Source: Gaiellasilicea sp963802765 (GTDB taxonomy: Bacteria > Actinomycetota > Thermoleophilia > Gaiellales > Gaiellaceae). From it: DNA of 64,000 nt. The DNA is taken from NCBI GenBank assembly GCA_963802765.1, contig CAWDJZ010000008.1:1-64000 (forward strand), given 5' to 3'. Positions 8,913-16,596 of this stretch are shown piece by piece; within the stretch, counting starts at the first letter, position 1; each line of letters starts with the position of its first letter. The position numbers and the translations under genes are program-made. The notes under the pieces are model-generated. The model was not told the origin of the DNA and did not search any database. It worked only from the letters and a program-made list of their open reading frames with translations.

Positions 8913-9580
8913 GCCCGTGCGGCCGCCTTTCTGGACGATCGGGAGACGACGGCGATCTCGTATCGGACACGCGGCTGCCCCCGGGCCGGGATGCGGATCA
9001 CCGTGACCTGGTCGCTGACGGCGCGCGCGTCGGTGACGTAGACGAAGCCGGCGTCAGCCTGGCCGAGCGCGACCTTGCCAGTGACCGCCCGGACGTCCGA
9101 CTCCTGGCTGACCACCTTCGAGAGGACCGACGACAGCGCGAGCTTGCGCAGGACGGTCCGCGTGTACGCACCGACGGGGACGGCTGCCCCGGCGATCACC
9201 AGCTTCACGTTCTTGAGCCGAAGGTCGTCGACCGACCGGATCTGGGCGGGGTTCGACTTCGGCACGATCAGCGCCAGCCGGTTGGCGGTGAACGTGACCG
9301 GCCGGTCCACCAGGCCTTCCCTGAACAGGCGCTGCGTGTTCAGCGGAGCGGCCGAGGCGAAGAGATCTGCGGGAGCACCGTTCCTGATCTGGGTTTCGAG
9401 GAGGTTCGAGCCCGCGAAGCTGTACCGCTGGGCGGGCGCGAGCGTTTTGAAGACGTCGGTCAGCGACGCAGCGGCGTAGACGGTGAGGGGAGCGGATGCG
9501 CGGCTCCGTTCGTTCGCGGCGGACGCAGCCGCGGCAATGACTGCGACCGCGAGGATCGATGCTGCGACAAGACGCTTCAT
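8828..9580 (-). CDS. modA: Molybdate-binding periplasmic-type protein ModA
   Basis: A 250-residue substrate-binding protein starting at ATG 9580 (MKRLVAASILAVAVIAA), a secretory signal ending near AASA. Mature-region motifs include LTVYAAASLTDVF, GAPADLFASA and LVIAGAAVPVGAYTR, all typical of ModA oxyanion binding. There is no lipobox cysteine in the signal, so it may be anchored in another way or released. It is the first gene of modABC and is divergent from the PadR-TrmO fusion gene; an inverted repeat lies in the 68-nt intergenic region. Confidence 0.9.
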   Translation of the reverse strand: MKRLVAASILAVAVIAAAASAANERSRASAPLTVYAAASLTDVFKTLAPAQRYSFAGSNLLETQIRNGAPADLFASAAPLNTQRLFREGLVDRPVTFTANRLALIVPKSNPAQIRSVDDLRLKNVKLVIAGAAVPVGAYTRTVLRKLALSSVLSKVVSQESDVRAVTGKVALGQADAGFVYVTDARAVSDQVTVIRIPARGQPRVRYEIAVVSRSSRKAAARAWIRMLLSARGQAALRNHGFQPLPGHTS

Positions 9581-9613
9581 GCCCGCCACCGGAGCGGCTA
9601 CGCTATCAGATCG

Positions 9614-9632
9614 GTAGTCAATAATCGACTAC
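9614..9632. promoter_or_regulatory. Inverted repeat, candidate operator between modA and the PadR-TrmO gene
   Basis: GTAGTC (9614-9619) and GACTAC (9627-9632) form a perfect 6-bp dyad around an AT-rich 7-nt spacer, within the 68-nt divergent intergenic region. A PadR-type regulator binds such short dyads, so autoregulation and control of modA are plausible. Binding is inferred. Confidence 0.5.
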
Positions 9633-9648
9633 TGAGGAACCGACGACT

Positions 9649-10689
9649 ATGGCCCGCCTGCCCAGAACCGAGCCTTCACTGCCCGAGTGGGCTGCGCTCG
9701 GTCTCCTCTGCGAGCAGCCCACCCACGGCTGGGCGATCGCGCAAGCACTGAGCCCGGCCGGGGAAATCGGCCGCGTCTTTACGTGCAAGCGTCCGCTCGT
9801 CTACCGCGCCCTCACGCAGCTCCGCGAGGCCGGCCTCGCCGAGGACCGGGGAACGAGCGCAAGCGAGGCAGGGCCGTCTCGGACGACCCTGGCCGCGACG
9901 CGGCGCGGGCGGTCGGCGTTCCGCCGCTGGCGCAGTAGCACGGTCGAGCACGTCCGAGACCTCCGATCGGAGCTGATGCTCAAGCTCCTGTTCCATCACC
10001 GGGCGGGCCTCGACCCCACCGCTCTCCTCGAGGAACAGACTCGCGTCCTCGCCCGCACCGAGCGGGCGCTGGAGCGGCGGCTGGCGTCGACGTCGGGATT
10101 CGATCGGACCCTCGTGCTCTGGCGGCTCTCCGTCGGCCGCGCCGCGCTCTCGTTCGTCGAGTCGCTGCTCGACAGCCGCTCCGTCGAGCCCGTCGTCTAC
10201 CGGCCGATCGGTTACGTCACCTCACCGCACAGCGAGCTCGACGGGATGCCGCTGCAGCCGATCGCCGACGAGAGCGGCGAGTCGACGATCGAGCTTTCCG
10301 AGACGCACCGGGGCTGCCTCGCGGATCTCGACGGTTTCTCCCACGTCTGGGTCGTGGCACACCTGCACGAGAGCCTCGGCTGGGACGCCACCGTGCCCGC
10401 CTTCCTCGACGACCGGGCCCACGGGACGTTTGCGACACGTTCGCCGCGCAGGCCGAATCCGATCGGGATCTCGCTCGCCCGGATCGTGGCGGTTCACGAC
10501 ACCGCTGTCGTCGTCGACGGCCTCGATCTGCTGGACGGGACGCCCGTGCTCGACCTGAAGCCGTTCGTGCCGCTCTTCGATACGCCGTCGGCGCCGGAGG
10601 TCCGGACGGGCTGGTTCGAAGGCCGTGCGGAGCGCGTCTTCCGGCGCCGGTCGGACGACCGTTTCGCGATGCGCAGCCGCCGGACCTGA
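9649..10689 (+). CDS. PadR-like winged-helix domain fused to a TrmO/TsaA tRNA methyltransferase domain
   Basis: A 346-residue protein with GAGGAA ahead of ATG 9649. Residues 1-90 resemble a PadR winged helix: EWAALGLLCEQPTHGWAIAQ, then VYRALTQLREAGLAEDRG. Residues 90-175 are a helical C-terminal PadR-like region. From about residue 180 the protein becomes a TrmO (TsaA/YaeB) domain: PIGYVTSPHSELDGMPLQ, LDGFSHVWVVAHLHES, GTFATRSPRRPNPIGISLAR, VLDLKPFVPLFD. TrmO methylates N6-threonylcarbamoyladenosine at tRNA position 37 using SAM. The fusion and its divergent placement from modABC suggest a DNA-binding regulator with a SAM-binding sensor or enzyme half; that role is inference. Both domains look intact. 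Confidence 0.82.
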   Translation: MARLPRTEPSLPEWAALGLLCEQPTHGWAIAQALSPAGEIGRVFTCKRPLVYRALTQLREAGLAEDRGTSASEAGPSRTTLAATRRGRSAFRRWRSSTVEHVRDLRSELMLKLLFHHRAGLDPTALLEEQTRVLARTERALERRLASTSGFDRTLVLWRLSVGRAALSFVESLLDSRSVEPVVYRPIGYVTSPHSELDGMPLQPIADESGESTIELSETHRGCLADLDGFSHVWVVAHLHESLGWDATVPAFLDDRAHGTFATRSPRRPNPIGISLARIVAVHDTAVVVDGLDLLDGTPVLDLKPFVPLFDTPSAPEVRTGWFEGRAERVFRRRSDDRFAMRSRRT

Positions 10690-10740
10690 CCACGCAATAG
10701 GTTTGGATCCGACCAACCGGCCAACGAAGGAGGCTCCACC

Positions 10741-11166
10741 GTGGACTTCAGGCTCGAGCTGGTGCTGATTCCCGTCGCCGACGTGGATCGCGCCAAGGCG
10801 TTCTACACCGAGCAAGCAGGCTTCCACCTCGACGTGGACACGAGCCCGACCGAGGAGTTCCGCGTCGTGCAGATGACGCCGCCGGGCTCAGCCTGCTCGA
10901 TCACGATCGGCATGGGGATCACCAACGCAGAACCGGGCTCCTACCGGGGCACGCACCTGGTGGTCGAGGACATCGAAGCCGCGCGGAAGGAGCTCGCCGG
11001 TCGCGGCGTCGAGGTTGGTGAGATCCGGCACTTCGACCGCGAGGCGGGCGAATGGAAGCCTGGCGTCGACCCCGCCCACGGCAAGTACGGCTCGTACGCC
11101 GACTTCAGCGACCCCGACGGCAACACCTGGGTCCTGCAGGAGGTCCCGCCCGAGACGAGGGCCTGA
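10741..11166 (+). CDS. VOC (glyoxalase/bleomycin-resistance fold) protein
   Basis: A 141-residue protein with a strong AAGGAGG site before GTG 10741. It has the paired beta-alpha-beta-beta-beta modules of the vicinal-oxygen-chelate fold: DVDRAKAFYTEQAGFHLDVD in the first half and DFSDPDGNTWVLQEVP in the second. The sequence TPPGSACSITIG and the N-terminus are very close to the protein at 13527-13898, so the two are paralogues. The substrate is unknown; family members include glyoxalases, dioxygenases and antibiotic-binding proteins. A hairpin terminator follows. Confidence 0.87.
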   Translation: MDFRLELVLIPVADVDRAKAFYTEQAGFHLDVDTSPTEEFRVVQMTPPGSACSITIGMGITNAEPGSYRGTHLVVEDIEAARKELAGRGVEVGEIRHFDREAGEWKPGVDPAHGKYGSYADFSDPDGNTWVLQEVPPETRA

Positions 11167-11177
11167 TCGAGACGAGC

Positions 11178-11204
11178 GGGCAGGCGGGCGCCGCCCGCCT
11201 GCCC
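11178..11204. terminator. Hairpin terminator between convergent genes
   Basis: A perfect 12-bp GC-rich stem (GGGCAGGCGGGC at 11178-11189 pairing with 11193-11204) with a 3-nt loop sits between the VOC gene and the convergent PLDc_N-SHOCT gene. A short CTCCCTCTC tract follows, and there is no T run. Confidence 0.72.
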
Positions 11205-11215
11205 TCCCTCTCGAG

Positions 11216-11611
11216 CTAGGCCAGCGCCTTGGCCTTGATCGCTTCGAACTCCTCCTGGGTGATCGCGCCGGTGTCGAGCAACCGCTTCGCGTTCTCGATC
11301 TCGGCCGCCGGCCCGCCTGTGCTCGCGACCGACCTTATGCGGTCGTCCATCTGCGCCTGGGAGGATTGCACATCCCTCATGCGCCGCTCGGCCATCCCGT
11401 CGCTGTTCGCGAACAGGTAGGAGAGCACGCCGATGAACGGCACGAGGATGATGAAGATGCACCAGATGGCCTTCTTCCCGCCTCCGACGTCATGGCGGCG
11501 GAAGACGTCCGACAGGATCACGATCAGCATCCAGATCCAGATGACCCAGAAGAAGAAGATGATCATCGTCCAGAACAGGTCGAAGAACGGGTAGTCAGCG
11601 GCGAGTAACAC
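11216..11611 (-). CDS. PLDc_N-SHOCT membrane protein
   Basis: A 131-residue intact protein whose GTG start at 11611 follows GGGAGG. Two transmembrane helices (FWTMIIFFFWVIWIWMLIVIL and IWCIFIILVPFIGVLSYLF) form the PLDc_N domain. A linker with SSQAQMDDRIRSVAS leads to a C-terminal SHOCT motif (AEIENAKRLLDTGAITQEEF). It is the intact paralogue of 6086-6485, sharing ADYPF and FWTM at the N-terminus. PLDc_N here is a membrane anchor and carries no phospholipase active site. The role is unknown. Confidence 0.85.
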   Translation of the reverse strand: MLLAADYPFFDLFWTMIIFFFWVIWIWMLIVILSDVFRRHDVGGGKKAIWCIFIILVPFIGVLSYLFANSDGMAERRMRDVQSSQAQMDDRIRSVASTGGPAAEIENAKRLLDTGAITQEEFEAIKAKALA

Positions 11612-11641
11612 AGGGTCCTCCCAACGTCATTGACCCTGCGA

Positions 11642-12529
11642 CTATGTCAGGACCGGCATCGCTCGCGTTGCAGGCCAGGCCGCGGCGACCTCGCCGCCGA
11701 AGAGCACGATGCTCGCCGCGAGGTAGACGAAGAAGAGGAACGCAACCGCGGTCGCCAGCGATCCGTAGACGACGTCGTAGTCGGCGAAGCGCGCCACGTA
11801 GATCGCGAAGCCCGCCTCGAGCACGCGGAGGGCGAGCGCGGCGAGTGCAGCACCAACGGCCACGTCGGCCAGCCGGGGCAGCGACGCGGGTACGAGGCGG
11901 TAGATCGCCGCGAGCGCGGCGAACGTCACGGCAAGCGGCACGATCAGCCCGAAGAGGGTGCCGGCGAGCCAGCTCGTGAATGCGGCGTCGAGGACCGAGG
12001 CGTCCTCGACGAGCCCGCTCACGAGCGGCCGCAGTAGCGTCAGCCCGATGCCGACCAGCACGAGCAGGTCGACCGCCACGACGAGCGCGACGTCGATCAA
12101 CTTGCCGCGCACGAACGGGTGACGACGCTCGACCTTCCAGGCGGCGTTCAAGCCGTGCCGAAGCGCCGCCATCATCCCGCTCGCCGACCAGAGCATCGTG
12201 ACGATGCCCACCGCGCCGAGCAGGCCGAGCGGCGCCGACGACGCGGCCAGCGCCTGGTCGACCTCGACGCCCGCGTCGGCCACGAGCGGCACGCGGTCGA
12301 CGATCTCGGCGACGACGTCGGCGCGGCGCTCGTCGTCCTGCAGCAGGAACCCCGCGATGGTGACGAGCAGAAGCGCGAACGGAAACAGCGCGAGCAGCAC
12401 GTGGAAGGCGATTGCGGCCGCGTACTGGGGGCAGCCGTCCGGCGCGTATCCCGTGACCGCGGCCCGCAGGGCCCGGACGAAGCGCGGGCCTCGCACGGCT
12501 CGCGCCCGCTCCAGTCCGGGAATGCGCAC
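11642..12529 (-). CDS. YihY/BrkB-family membrane protein
   Basis: A 295-residue polytopic membrane protein. The family start GYAPDGCPQYAAAIAFHVLLAL is at about residue 28, followed by helices FALLLVTIAGFLL, LGLLGAVGIVTMLWSASG, and a C-terminal VAFLFFVYLAASIVLFGGEV, a signature of YihY (UPF0761) proteins. They were once called ribonuclease BN, a name now abandoned; the function is unresolved. Its GTG start overlaps the TAG stop of the upstream formylglycine-enzyme gene by one base, implying translational coupling. The short cytoplasmic tail lacks extra domains. Confidence 0.88.
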   Translation of the reverse strand: MRIPGLERARAVRGPRFVRALRAAVTGYAPDGCPQYAAAIAFHVLLALFPFALLLVTIAGFLLQDDERRADVVAEIVDRVPLVADAGVEVDQALAASSAPLGLLGAVGIVTMLWSASGMMAALRHGLNAAWKVERRHPFVRGKLIDVALVVAVDLLVLVGIGLTLLRPLVSGLVEDASVLDAAFTSWLAGTLFGLIVPLAVTFAALAAIYRLVPASLPRLADVAVGAALAALALRVLEAGFAIYVARFADYDVVYGSLATAVAFLFFVYLAASIVLFGGEVAAAWPATRAMPVLT

Positions 12530-13500
12530 TAGTGAGCGTGGACGATGCAGCGGAAGCCGAGGTGCGCCATCGACGTCTCCACCATCTGCGCCTGGCGCGC
12601 GGAGGGCCGGTAGCGGAGGCAGTAGTTCGGCGCGCAGAGGTGCGAGCCGCCTTTGATCACCTTGCGCGGGAACCGCTCACCGGGCTGGCCGGCAGACGCA
12701 TGGCTTTCGTCGGGGCTCGTCACGCGCGGATTCACGGGCACGCAACAGGGTGACTCGGGGTCGGCGGCGTGCTCCTGCGTGAAGAAGTCGGACGTCCACT
12801 CCCAGACGTTCCCGGTCATGTCGAAGAGCCCGTAGCCGTTCGGCGGGAAGCTGCCGACGGGCGAGGTTCCCTCGTAGCCGTCTGCCTTCAGGTTCTGCCA
12901 CGGGAACTCGCCCTGCCAGGTGTTCGCCATGGGCTTCCCGTCCGGGAAGTGCTCGTCCCCCCACGCGAACGCCGCGCCCTCGAGCCCGCCGCGCGCTGCG
13001 AACTCCCACTCGGCCTCGCTCGGCAGCTCCTTGCCGGCCCAGGCCGCATACGCCTCGACGTCCTCCCAGGCAACGTGCACCACGGGGTGCCGGTCGCGGC
13101 CGTTGATCGTGGTGCCGGGCCCGCCCGGACGCTTCCAGTACGCGCCCGGCCGGTACTCCCACCAGTTGCGGTAGTCGTCGAGGTCGACCGGGCCGGACGT
13201 CTTGGTGAAGACGAGGGAGCCCGGAACGAGGAGCTCGGCGTCGGCGTCCGGGTACTGCTCTGGGTCGAGCGGGCGCTCGGCGACCGTCAGGTAGCCGGTC
13301 GCGCGCACGAAGCGCCGGTACTCGGCCGCCGTCACCGGATGCTCGTCCATCCAGAAGCCATCCACGGCGACCCCGTGAACGGGCCTTTCCTCGGGGTAGA
13401 ACGACTCCGAGCCCATCTGGAACGTGCCGCCCGGAATCCAGGCCATCCCCGCCGCGGGCGGACGCCCCGGGGCTTCGGCTGTCGTGGCGGCTTCGCTCAT
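12529..13500 (-). CDS. Formylglycine-generating enzyme (sulfatase-modifying factor) family protein
   Basis: A 323-residue SUMF1/FGE-fold protein: IPGGTFQMGSESFYPEERPV near the N-terminus, DGFWMDEHPVTAAEYRRF, PVVHVAWEDVEAYAAWAGK, LPSEAEWEFAARGG, FDMTGNVWEWTSDFF and a C-terminal VIKGGSHLCAPNYCLRYRPS. The two cysteines in LCAPNYC sit where authentic FGE enzymes carry their copper-binding active-site pair, so catalytic activity (cysteine to formylglycine in sulfatases) is plausible. No sulfatase gene is present in the window. It is cytosolic, with no signal peptide, and overlaps the YihY gene by one base. Confidence 0.9.
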   Translation of the reverse strand: MSEAATTAEAPGRPPAAGMAWIPGGTFQMGSESFYPEERPVHGVAVDGFWMDEHPVTAAEYRRFVRATGYLTVAERPLDPEQYPDADAELLVPGSLVFTKTSGPVDLDDYRNWWEYRPGAYWKRPGGPGTTINGRDRHPVVHVAWEDVEAYAAWAGKELPSEAEWEFAARGGLEGAAFAWGDEHFPDGKPMANTWQGEFPWQNLKADGYEGTSPVGSFPPNGYGLFDMTGNVWEWTSDFFTQEHAADPESPCCVPVNPRVTSPDESHASAGQPGERFPRKVIKGGSHLCAPNYCLRYRPSARQAQMVETSMAHLGFRCIVHAH

Positions 13501-13526
13501 CGCCGAGCCGAGCTTAGTCCCTGGCG

Positions 13527-13898
13527 TTACCCCCGGTCGGGAATCTGCTGCACGGCCCAGCCGTTGCCGTCCGGGTCGCTGAAGAAGACGAACGACCCCC
13601 AGTCGAACACCTGGACCTCGCTGACCTCGACTCCGCGCTCGACGAGCTCAGCGCGTGCCGCCTCGACGTCCTCGACCACCATCTGCAGACCCTGTACCGA
13701 CCCCGGCTCCGTCTCCATGATCCCCTTGCCGATTGCGATCGAGCACGCGGATCCGGGCGGCGTCAGCTGCACGAACCGCATCTCGTCGCCCATTCGGTGG
13801 TCGTGGTCGGCGTTGAAGCCGACCTGCTCCGTGTAGAAGGCCTTCGCGCGGTCGACGTCCGAGACGGGGACGGCCACCAGCTCGAGCTTCCAGTCCAT
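13527..13898 (-). CDS. VOC (glyoxalase fold) protein, paralogue of 10741-11166
   Basis: A 123-residue protein with GAAAGGAG before ATG 13898 (MDWKLELVAVPVSDVDRAKA). The second half ends in FFSDPDGNGWAVQQIP. It shares YTEQVGF, LTPPGSACSI and VVEDVEAARAEL with the VOC protein near 10.8 kb but is about 18 residues shorter, lacking part of the loop before the last module. The substrate is unknown. It lies 26 nt downstream of the FGE-family start, on the same strand but upstream in transcription, so it may share a promoter with that gene. Confidence 0.86.
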   Translation of the reverse strand: MDWKLELVAVPVSDVDRAKAFYTEQVGFNADHDHRMGDEMRFVQLTPPGSACSIAIGKGIMETEPGSVQGLQMVVEDVEAARAELVERGVEVSEVQVFDWGSFVFFSDPDGNGWAVQQIPDRG

Positions 13899-13914
13899 GG
13901 ATCTCCTTTCGGGG

Positions 13915-14373
13915 TCAGGTGGGTTTCGCGCCCATCGCCCAGATCGCGACGACATAGATCACGACGAGGAGTGCAGCAATCACGCCGCTCGCCTTCAGCA
14001 GCCCTGTGCCTCCGCCCGACCGCGTGCGCCGGAGCCCGATCCCGCCCAGGATGAGCGCGATCAGCAGGAGCAGGCCGCCGAGGTCGGAGGTGATGAAGCC
14101 GATCCCCACCCACACCTGGTCCGGCGCGTCGTCGAGGTTCTCCTCCACGTACGTCCACTCGCCGCCAACTCGCATGGCGATGAAGGCCGGCAAGGCAACG
14201 AAGAGCAGCGTCTTGGTGGAGAGCCGGAGCAACGAGGCGGTCTCGTCGCGCCAGCCGACGAGCGTCGCGGCCGCCGAGGTCACGAGGGCGCCGACCATCG
14301 CCATCGCCCCCGCGACGTGCACGAGCAGCGCGACGTTGACGTCGTCGGGGCGGACCGAGGCGAGCATCGTCAT
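13915..14373 (-). CDS. Integral membrane protein of unknown function (second of a coupled pair)
   Basis: A 152-residue protein with four hydrophobic helices: VALLVHVAGAMAMVGALVTS, TKTLLFVALPAFIAM, GFITSDLGGLLLLIALILGGIG and SGVIAALLVVIYVVAIWAM. Its ATG 14373 overlaps the TGA stop of the preceding gene in an ATGA arrangement. No catalytic residues stand out. The topology resembles small CopD/DUF2269-like membrane proteins, but the family cannot be fixed from the sequence alone. A membrane complex with its partner is a reasonable inference. Confidence 0.7.
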   Translation of the reverse strand: MTMLASVRPDDVNVALLVHVAGAMAMVGALVTSAAATLVGWRDETASLLRLSTKTLLFVALPAFIAMRVGGEWTYVEENLDDAPDQVWVGIGFITSDLGGLLLLIALILGGIGLRRTRSGGGTGLLKASGVIAALLVVIYVVAIWAMGAKPT

Positions 14374-14837
14374 GCCCACGGCTTGAAGATCATGTCGAGG
14401 ACGATCAGCAGGAAGACGACGACCGACGCAGCCTGGAAGCGCGCACCGGTCGGCGCTCGCAGCCGCGCGAGCACCTCGGCCTCGGCGCCGGCGTCCCCGC
14501 TCTGCGCGAGCTCCTGCACCACGCGGTAGTACGCGTCCGTGCGCTGCCCGACCCACGCCATCAACGCCCAGAGCACGAGCGCGAGGATCACCCAGAGGTC
14601 CCAGAGCTGGTAGTCGTCGGAGTCGATCGCCAGCACGATGCCGAGCAGGAGCGTCAGCCCCATGCCCACGCCGATCAACGGATTCCCGATCGGGGCGAGT
14701 CGGAAGAGCAGCCGCGTCTGTTCGAGCGTCGCGGCCCGACGGCCGGCCACGACGAGCACGCTGAAAAGCACGAGGGCCGCGGCGACGGCGAAGGCGGCCA
14801 GCAGGTGGAGGGCGAGCATCCAGTCGTAGAACCCCAC
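14370..14837 (-). CDS. Integral membrane protein of unknown function (first of a coupled pair)
   Basis: A 155-residue protein beginning MGFYDWMLALHLLAAFAVAA. Helices lie at LHLLAAFAVAAALVLFSVLVV, PLIGVGMGLTLLLGIVLA, LWVILALVLWALMAWVG and SVVVFLLIVLDMIF. It ends in an ATGA overlap with the next gene. A histidine in the first helix (ALHLL) occurs at a position similar to LLVHV in the partner, so the two may be distant relatives able to pair in the membrane. The function is unknown. Confidence 0.7.
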   Translation of the reverse strand: MGFYDWMLALHLLAAFAVAAALVLFSVLVVAGRRAATLEQTRLLFRLAPIGNPLIGVGMGLTLLLGIVLAIDSDDYQLWDLWVILALVLWALMAWVGQRTDAYYRVVQELAQSGDAGAEAEVLARLRAPTGARFQAASVVVFLLIVLDMIFKPWA

Positions 14838-14902
14838 AATGCGACCCTAACCCAACGCCCTCGGCAAGCAGGCGCCGTTACGCTGACGCTCGAGGTGAGT
14901 GA

Positions 14903-15244
14903 GTGGAGCGACTGACACAGCAGAAGTGCGTCGCCTGCCGCCGTGACGCGCCGACCGCGACCGACGAGGAGATCGCCGAGCTGCACCCCCAGATCCCCGA
15001 CTGGGATCTGGTCGAGCTCGACGGCATCAAGCGCCTGCAGCGCGTCTTCCCGGCGGACGACTTCGCGGAGGCGCTCGCGTTCACGACGCAGGTGGGCGAG
15101 CTGGCCGAGGAGGAAGGCCATCACCCCGCGCTGCTGACCGAGTGGGGCAGGACGACCGTGACGTGGTGGACGCACAAGATCAAGGGGCTGCACCGGAACG
15201 ACTTCATCATGGCCGCGAAGACCGACGAGCTTCACGGGCGGTAA
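14903..15244 (+). CDS. phhB: 4a-hydroxytetrahydrobiopterin dehydratase (pterin-4a-carbinolamine dehydratase)
   Basis: A 113-residue protein from GTG 14903. The family pattern is clear: IPDWDLVELDGIKRLQRVF, then GELAEEEGHHPALLTEWGRT with the catalytic HHP motif, and KIKGLHRNDFIMAAKTDEL. The enzyme dehydrates 4a-hydroxytetrahydrobiopterin formed by aromatic amino-acid hydroxylases. No such hydroxylase is in the window, and in many bacteria the protein may act in other pterin pathways. The N-terminus holds an unusual CVACRRDAP segment with two cysteines that resembles a small metal site. The gene is divergent from the membrane-protein pair. Confidence 0.9.
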   Translation: MERLTQQKCVACRRDAPTATDEEIAELHPQIPDWDLVELDGIKRLQRVFPADDFAEALAFTTQVGELAEEEGHHPALLTEWGRTTVTWWTHKIKGLHRNDFIMAAKTDELHGR

Positions 15245-15283
15245 TACGTCACCGATTGCCAAAAGGAATTTCGGCCGGATTCC

Positions 15284-15312
15284 TTGACACGCCGGACGAG
15301 AAGGTGCAGAAT
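15284..15312 (+). promoter_or_regulatory. Putative sigma-70 promoter ahead of a long leader
   Basis: TTGACA at 15284-15289 is followed after exactly 17 nt by CAGAAT at 15307-15312, a good housekeeping promoter in a GC-rich genome. The next well-supplied start codon is at 15541 or 15620, so the transcript would begin with a 220-300-nt leader. The stretch 15245-15540 otherwise holds no gene that I can support. Confidence 0.5.
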
Positions 15313-15540
15313 ATCTGCCTCCAGTCGAGCGCATTGCTCGGCTCCCGCCGAGAGAGGAGGTCAGCACTGATCCACGCAGCGGTCAACCCTGTTTGCTGGC
15401 CTCGCCTCTTTACGGCGTAGCTTCGGCTCCCAGACTAGCTTTTCCCACGAGTCGCAAGCAAGCCCTAGAGAAAAGCACGCGGTAATTCCGCCTTCTTTTT
15501 CGCGGGCCAATACCCGATATCCAGCAAGAAAGGATGGTTC

Positions 15541-15657
15541 ATGTTGGTGAGCAATTCACGTGCACGCACGTACCCGAATCGACTCACGCGTTCCACGAGA
15601 CCCGAAAGGAGGAAACGTCATGCTGCATTTCGAGGAGCTTCGACAGCTGACCCATGA
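15541..15657 (+). CDS. Possible short leader ORF (38 aa)
   Basis: ATG 15541 has an AAAGGA motif 6 nt upstream and opens a 38-codon frame (MLVSNSRARTYPNRLT...) that is Arg/Pro-rich and overlaps the start of the next small ORF by 38 nt. It might be a translated leader controlling that ORF, or chance. There is no homology that I recognise. Confidence 0.25.
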   Translation: MLVSNSRARTYPNRLTRSTRPERRKRHAAFRGASTADP

Positions 15658-15901
15658 GCGGCAGCAGAGGCTGCGAGCCGAGGCCGATTCCGAGCGCCTG
15701 TTGCGTCGGGCGCAGGGGAGGCGGCACCGGCGCAGGCGCCGTCTGGCCCTGAGGTCCGCGCTCGAGCTGCTGCTCCGAAGCGGGCGCGGCGATGCACGCG
15801 CACGCGCCGTGAGGGGGCGACCCGGAGGCGATCGGAGGCCAGCTCACCCGGCGAGGATCGCCCGGGCGACGGCCTCCGGAGCCTCCAGCTCGACGTGGTG
15901 A
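15620..15901 (+). CDS. Small Arg-rich protein of unknown function
   Basis: ATG 15620 has a strong AAAGGAGG site at ideal spacing. The first about 55 residues (MLHFEELRQLTHERQQRLRA, then a basic run GRRHRRRRRLALR) look like a real small cationic helical protein. The tail after about residue 60 overlaps the antisense 3' end of the hydrolase gene and reads as a shadow of it, so the true stop may be a TGA near 15810 in another frame, given the indels in this region. A similar small protein with the same kind of ribosome binding site is at 56641-56772. The function is unknown; nucleic-acid or membrane binding would suit the charge. Confidence 0.5.
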   Translation: MLHFEELRQLTHERQQRLRAEADSERLLRRAQGRRHRRRRRLALRSALELLLRSGRGDARARAVRGRPGGDRRPAHPARIARATASGASSSTW

Positions 15902-16592
15902 CCGGCGCCTTCGACGAGCTCGAGCGTCGCGTCCGGATCGCTTCGGCGAAGCGGCGCGCGGCGTCTGGCGGCATCACGTTGCTCTCCGAGCCGCGATCAC
16001 GCAGGCGGGGCAGCGAACCCGGCCGAGAAAGGCAAATGGATCGATCGGCTCGGTCGCGAGCACTCGCCGATCCCAGCGAAATCTCCAGCCGCCCTCGGCG
16101 GGCTCGAGCGAACGCTCGGCCAGCGTCTCGAGCTCGACGTCGGTGAGCACAACAGGGGCGACGCTCCTGGCCAGCCGGTCGAGGATCATCCCGCGATCTG
16201 CGTCGACCCGCTGCGCGCGGTCACGGGAGCGTTCGGCGAGCGCGGCGTCCTCCGGCGTCCAGTCGGTCTTCACGTCCATCGCGACCACCCGCGTGATCCG
16301 CTCGTCGGGCCGCCGCGAGCAGGGCGACGTAGCCGCCGAGCGAGTGTCCCGCCACCGTCACGCCTTCGAGCTCGAGCTCGTCGAGCACGGTCGCGAGATC
16401 GCGCTCGTAGTCCGCATAGCCGTACGACTCGCGGTGTCCGCTGAGCCCGTGGCCGCCGAAGTCGAGCGCGACGACGCGCACGCCTTCCAACAGAGGAGCG
16501 ACCCGCTGCCAGTACCCCAGGTGGCAGGTCAGCCCGTGCAGGAGCACGACCGGCGGGCCGGACCCGGTATCGGTATGTGCGAGGCTTTCCAC
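15844..16592 (-). CDS. Alpha/beta hydrolase, reading frame broken three times
   Basis: From GTG 16592 the protein reads PPVVLLHGLTCHLGYW, VRVVALDFGGHGLSGHRESY and the nucleophile elbow VAGHSLGGYVALLAA. Near 16310 the frame shifts to RPDERITRVVAMDVKTDW, near 15993 to GSESNVMPPDAARRFAEA, and near 15930 to DPDATLELVEGAGHHVELEA, which carries the catalytic-acid and histidine region and ends at a TGA at 15844. Joined, the four pieces make a normal hydrolase of about 250 residues with Ser in GHSLGG and His in GAGHHV. The substrate is unknown. Indel errors are favoured, but a true pseudogene cannot be excluded. Confidence 0.75.
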
Positions 16593-16596
16593 CGAC

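Noticed and set aside
15300..15620. Known riboswitch class in the long leader
   Set aside because: I looked for the conserved cores of SAM, cobalamin, TPP, c-di-GMP and ydaO types and found none convincing. The leader is kept only as an unexplained region.
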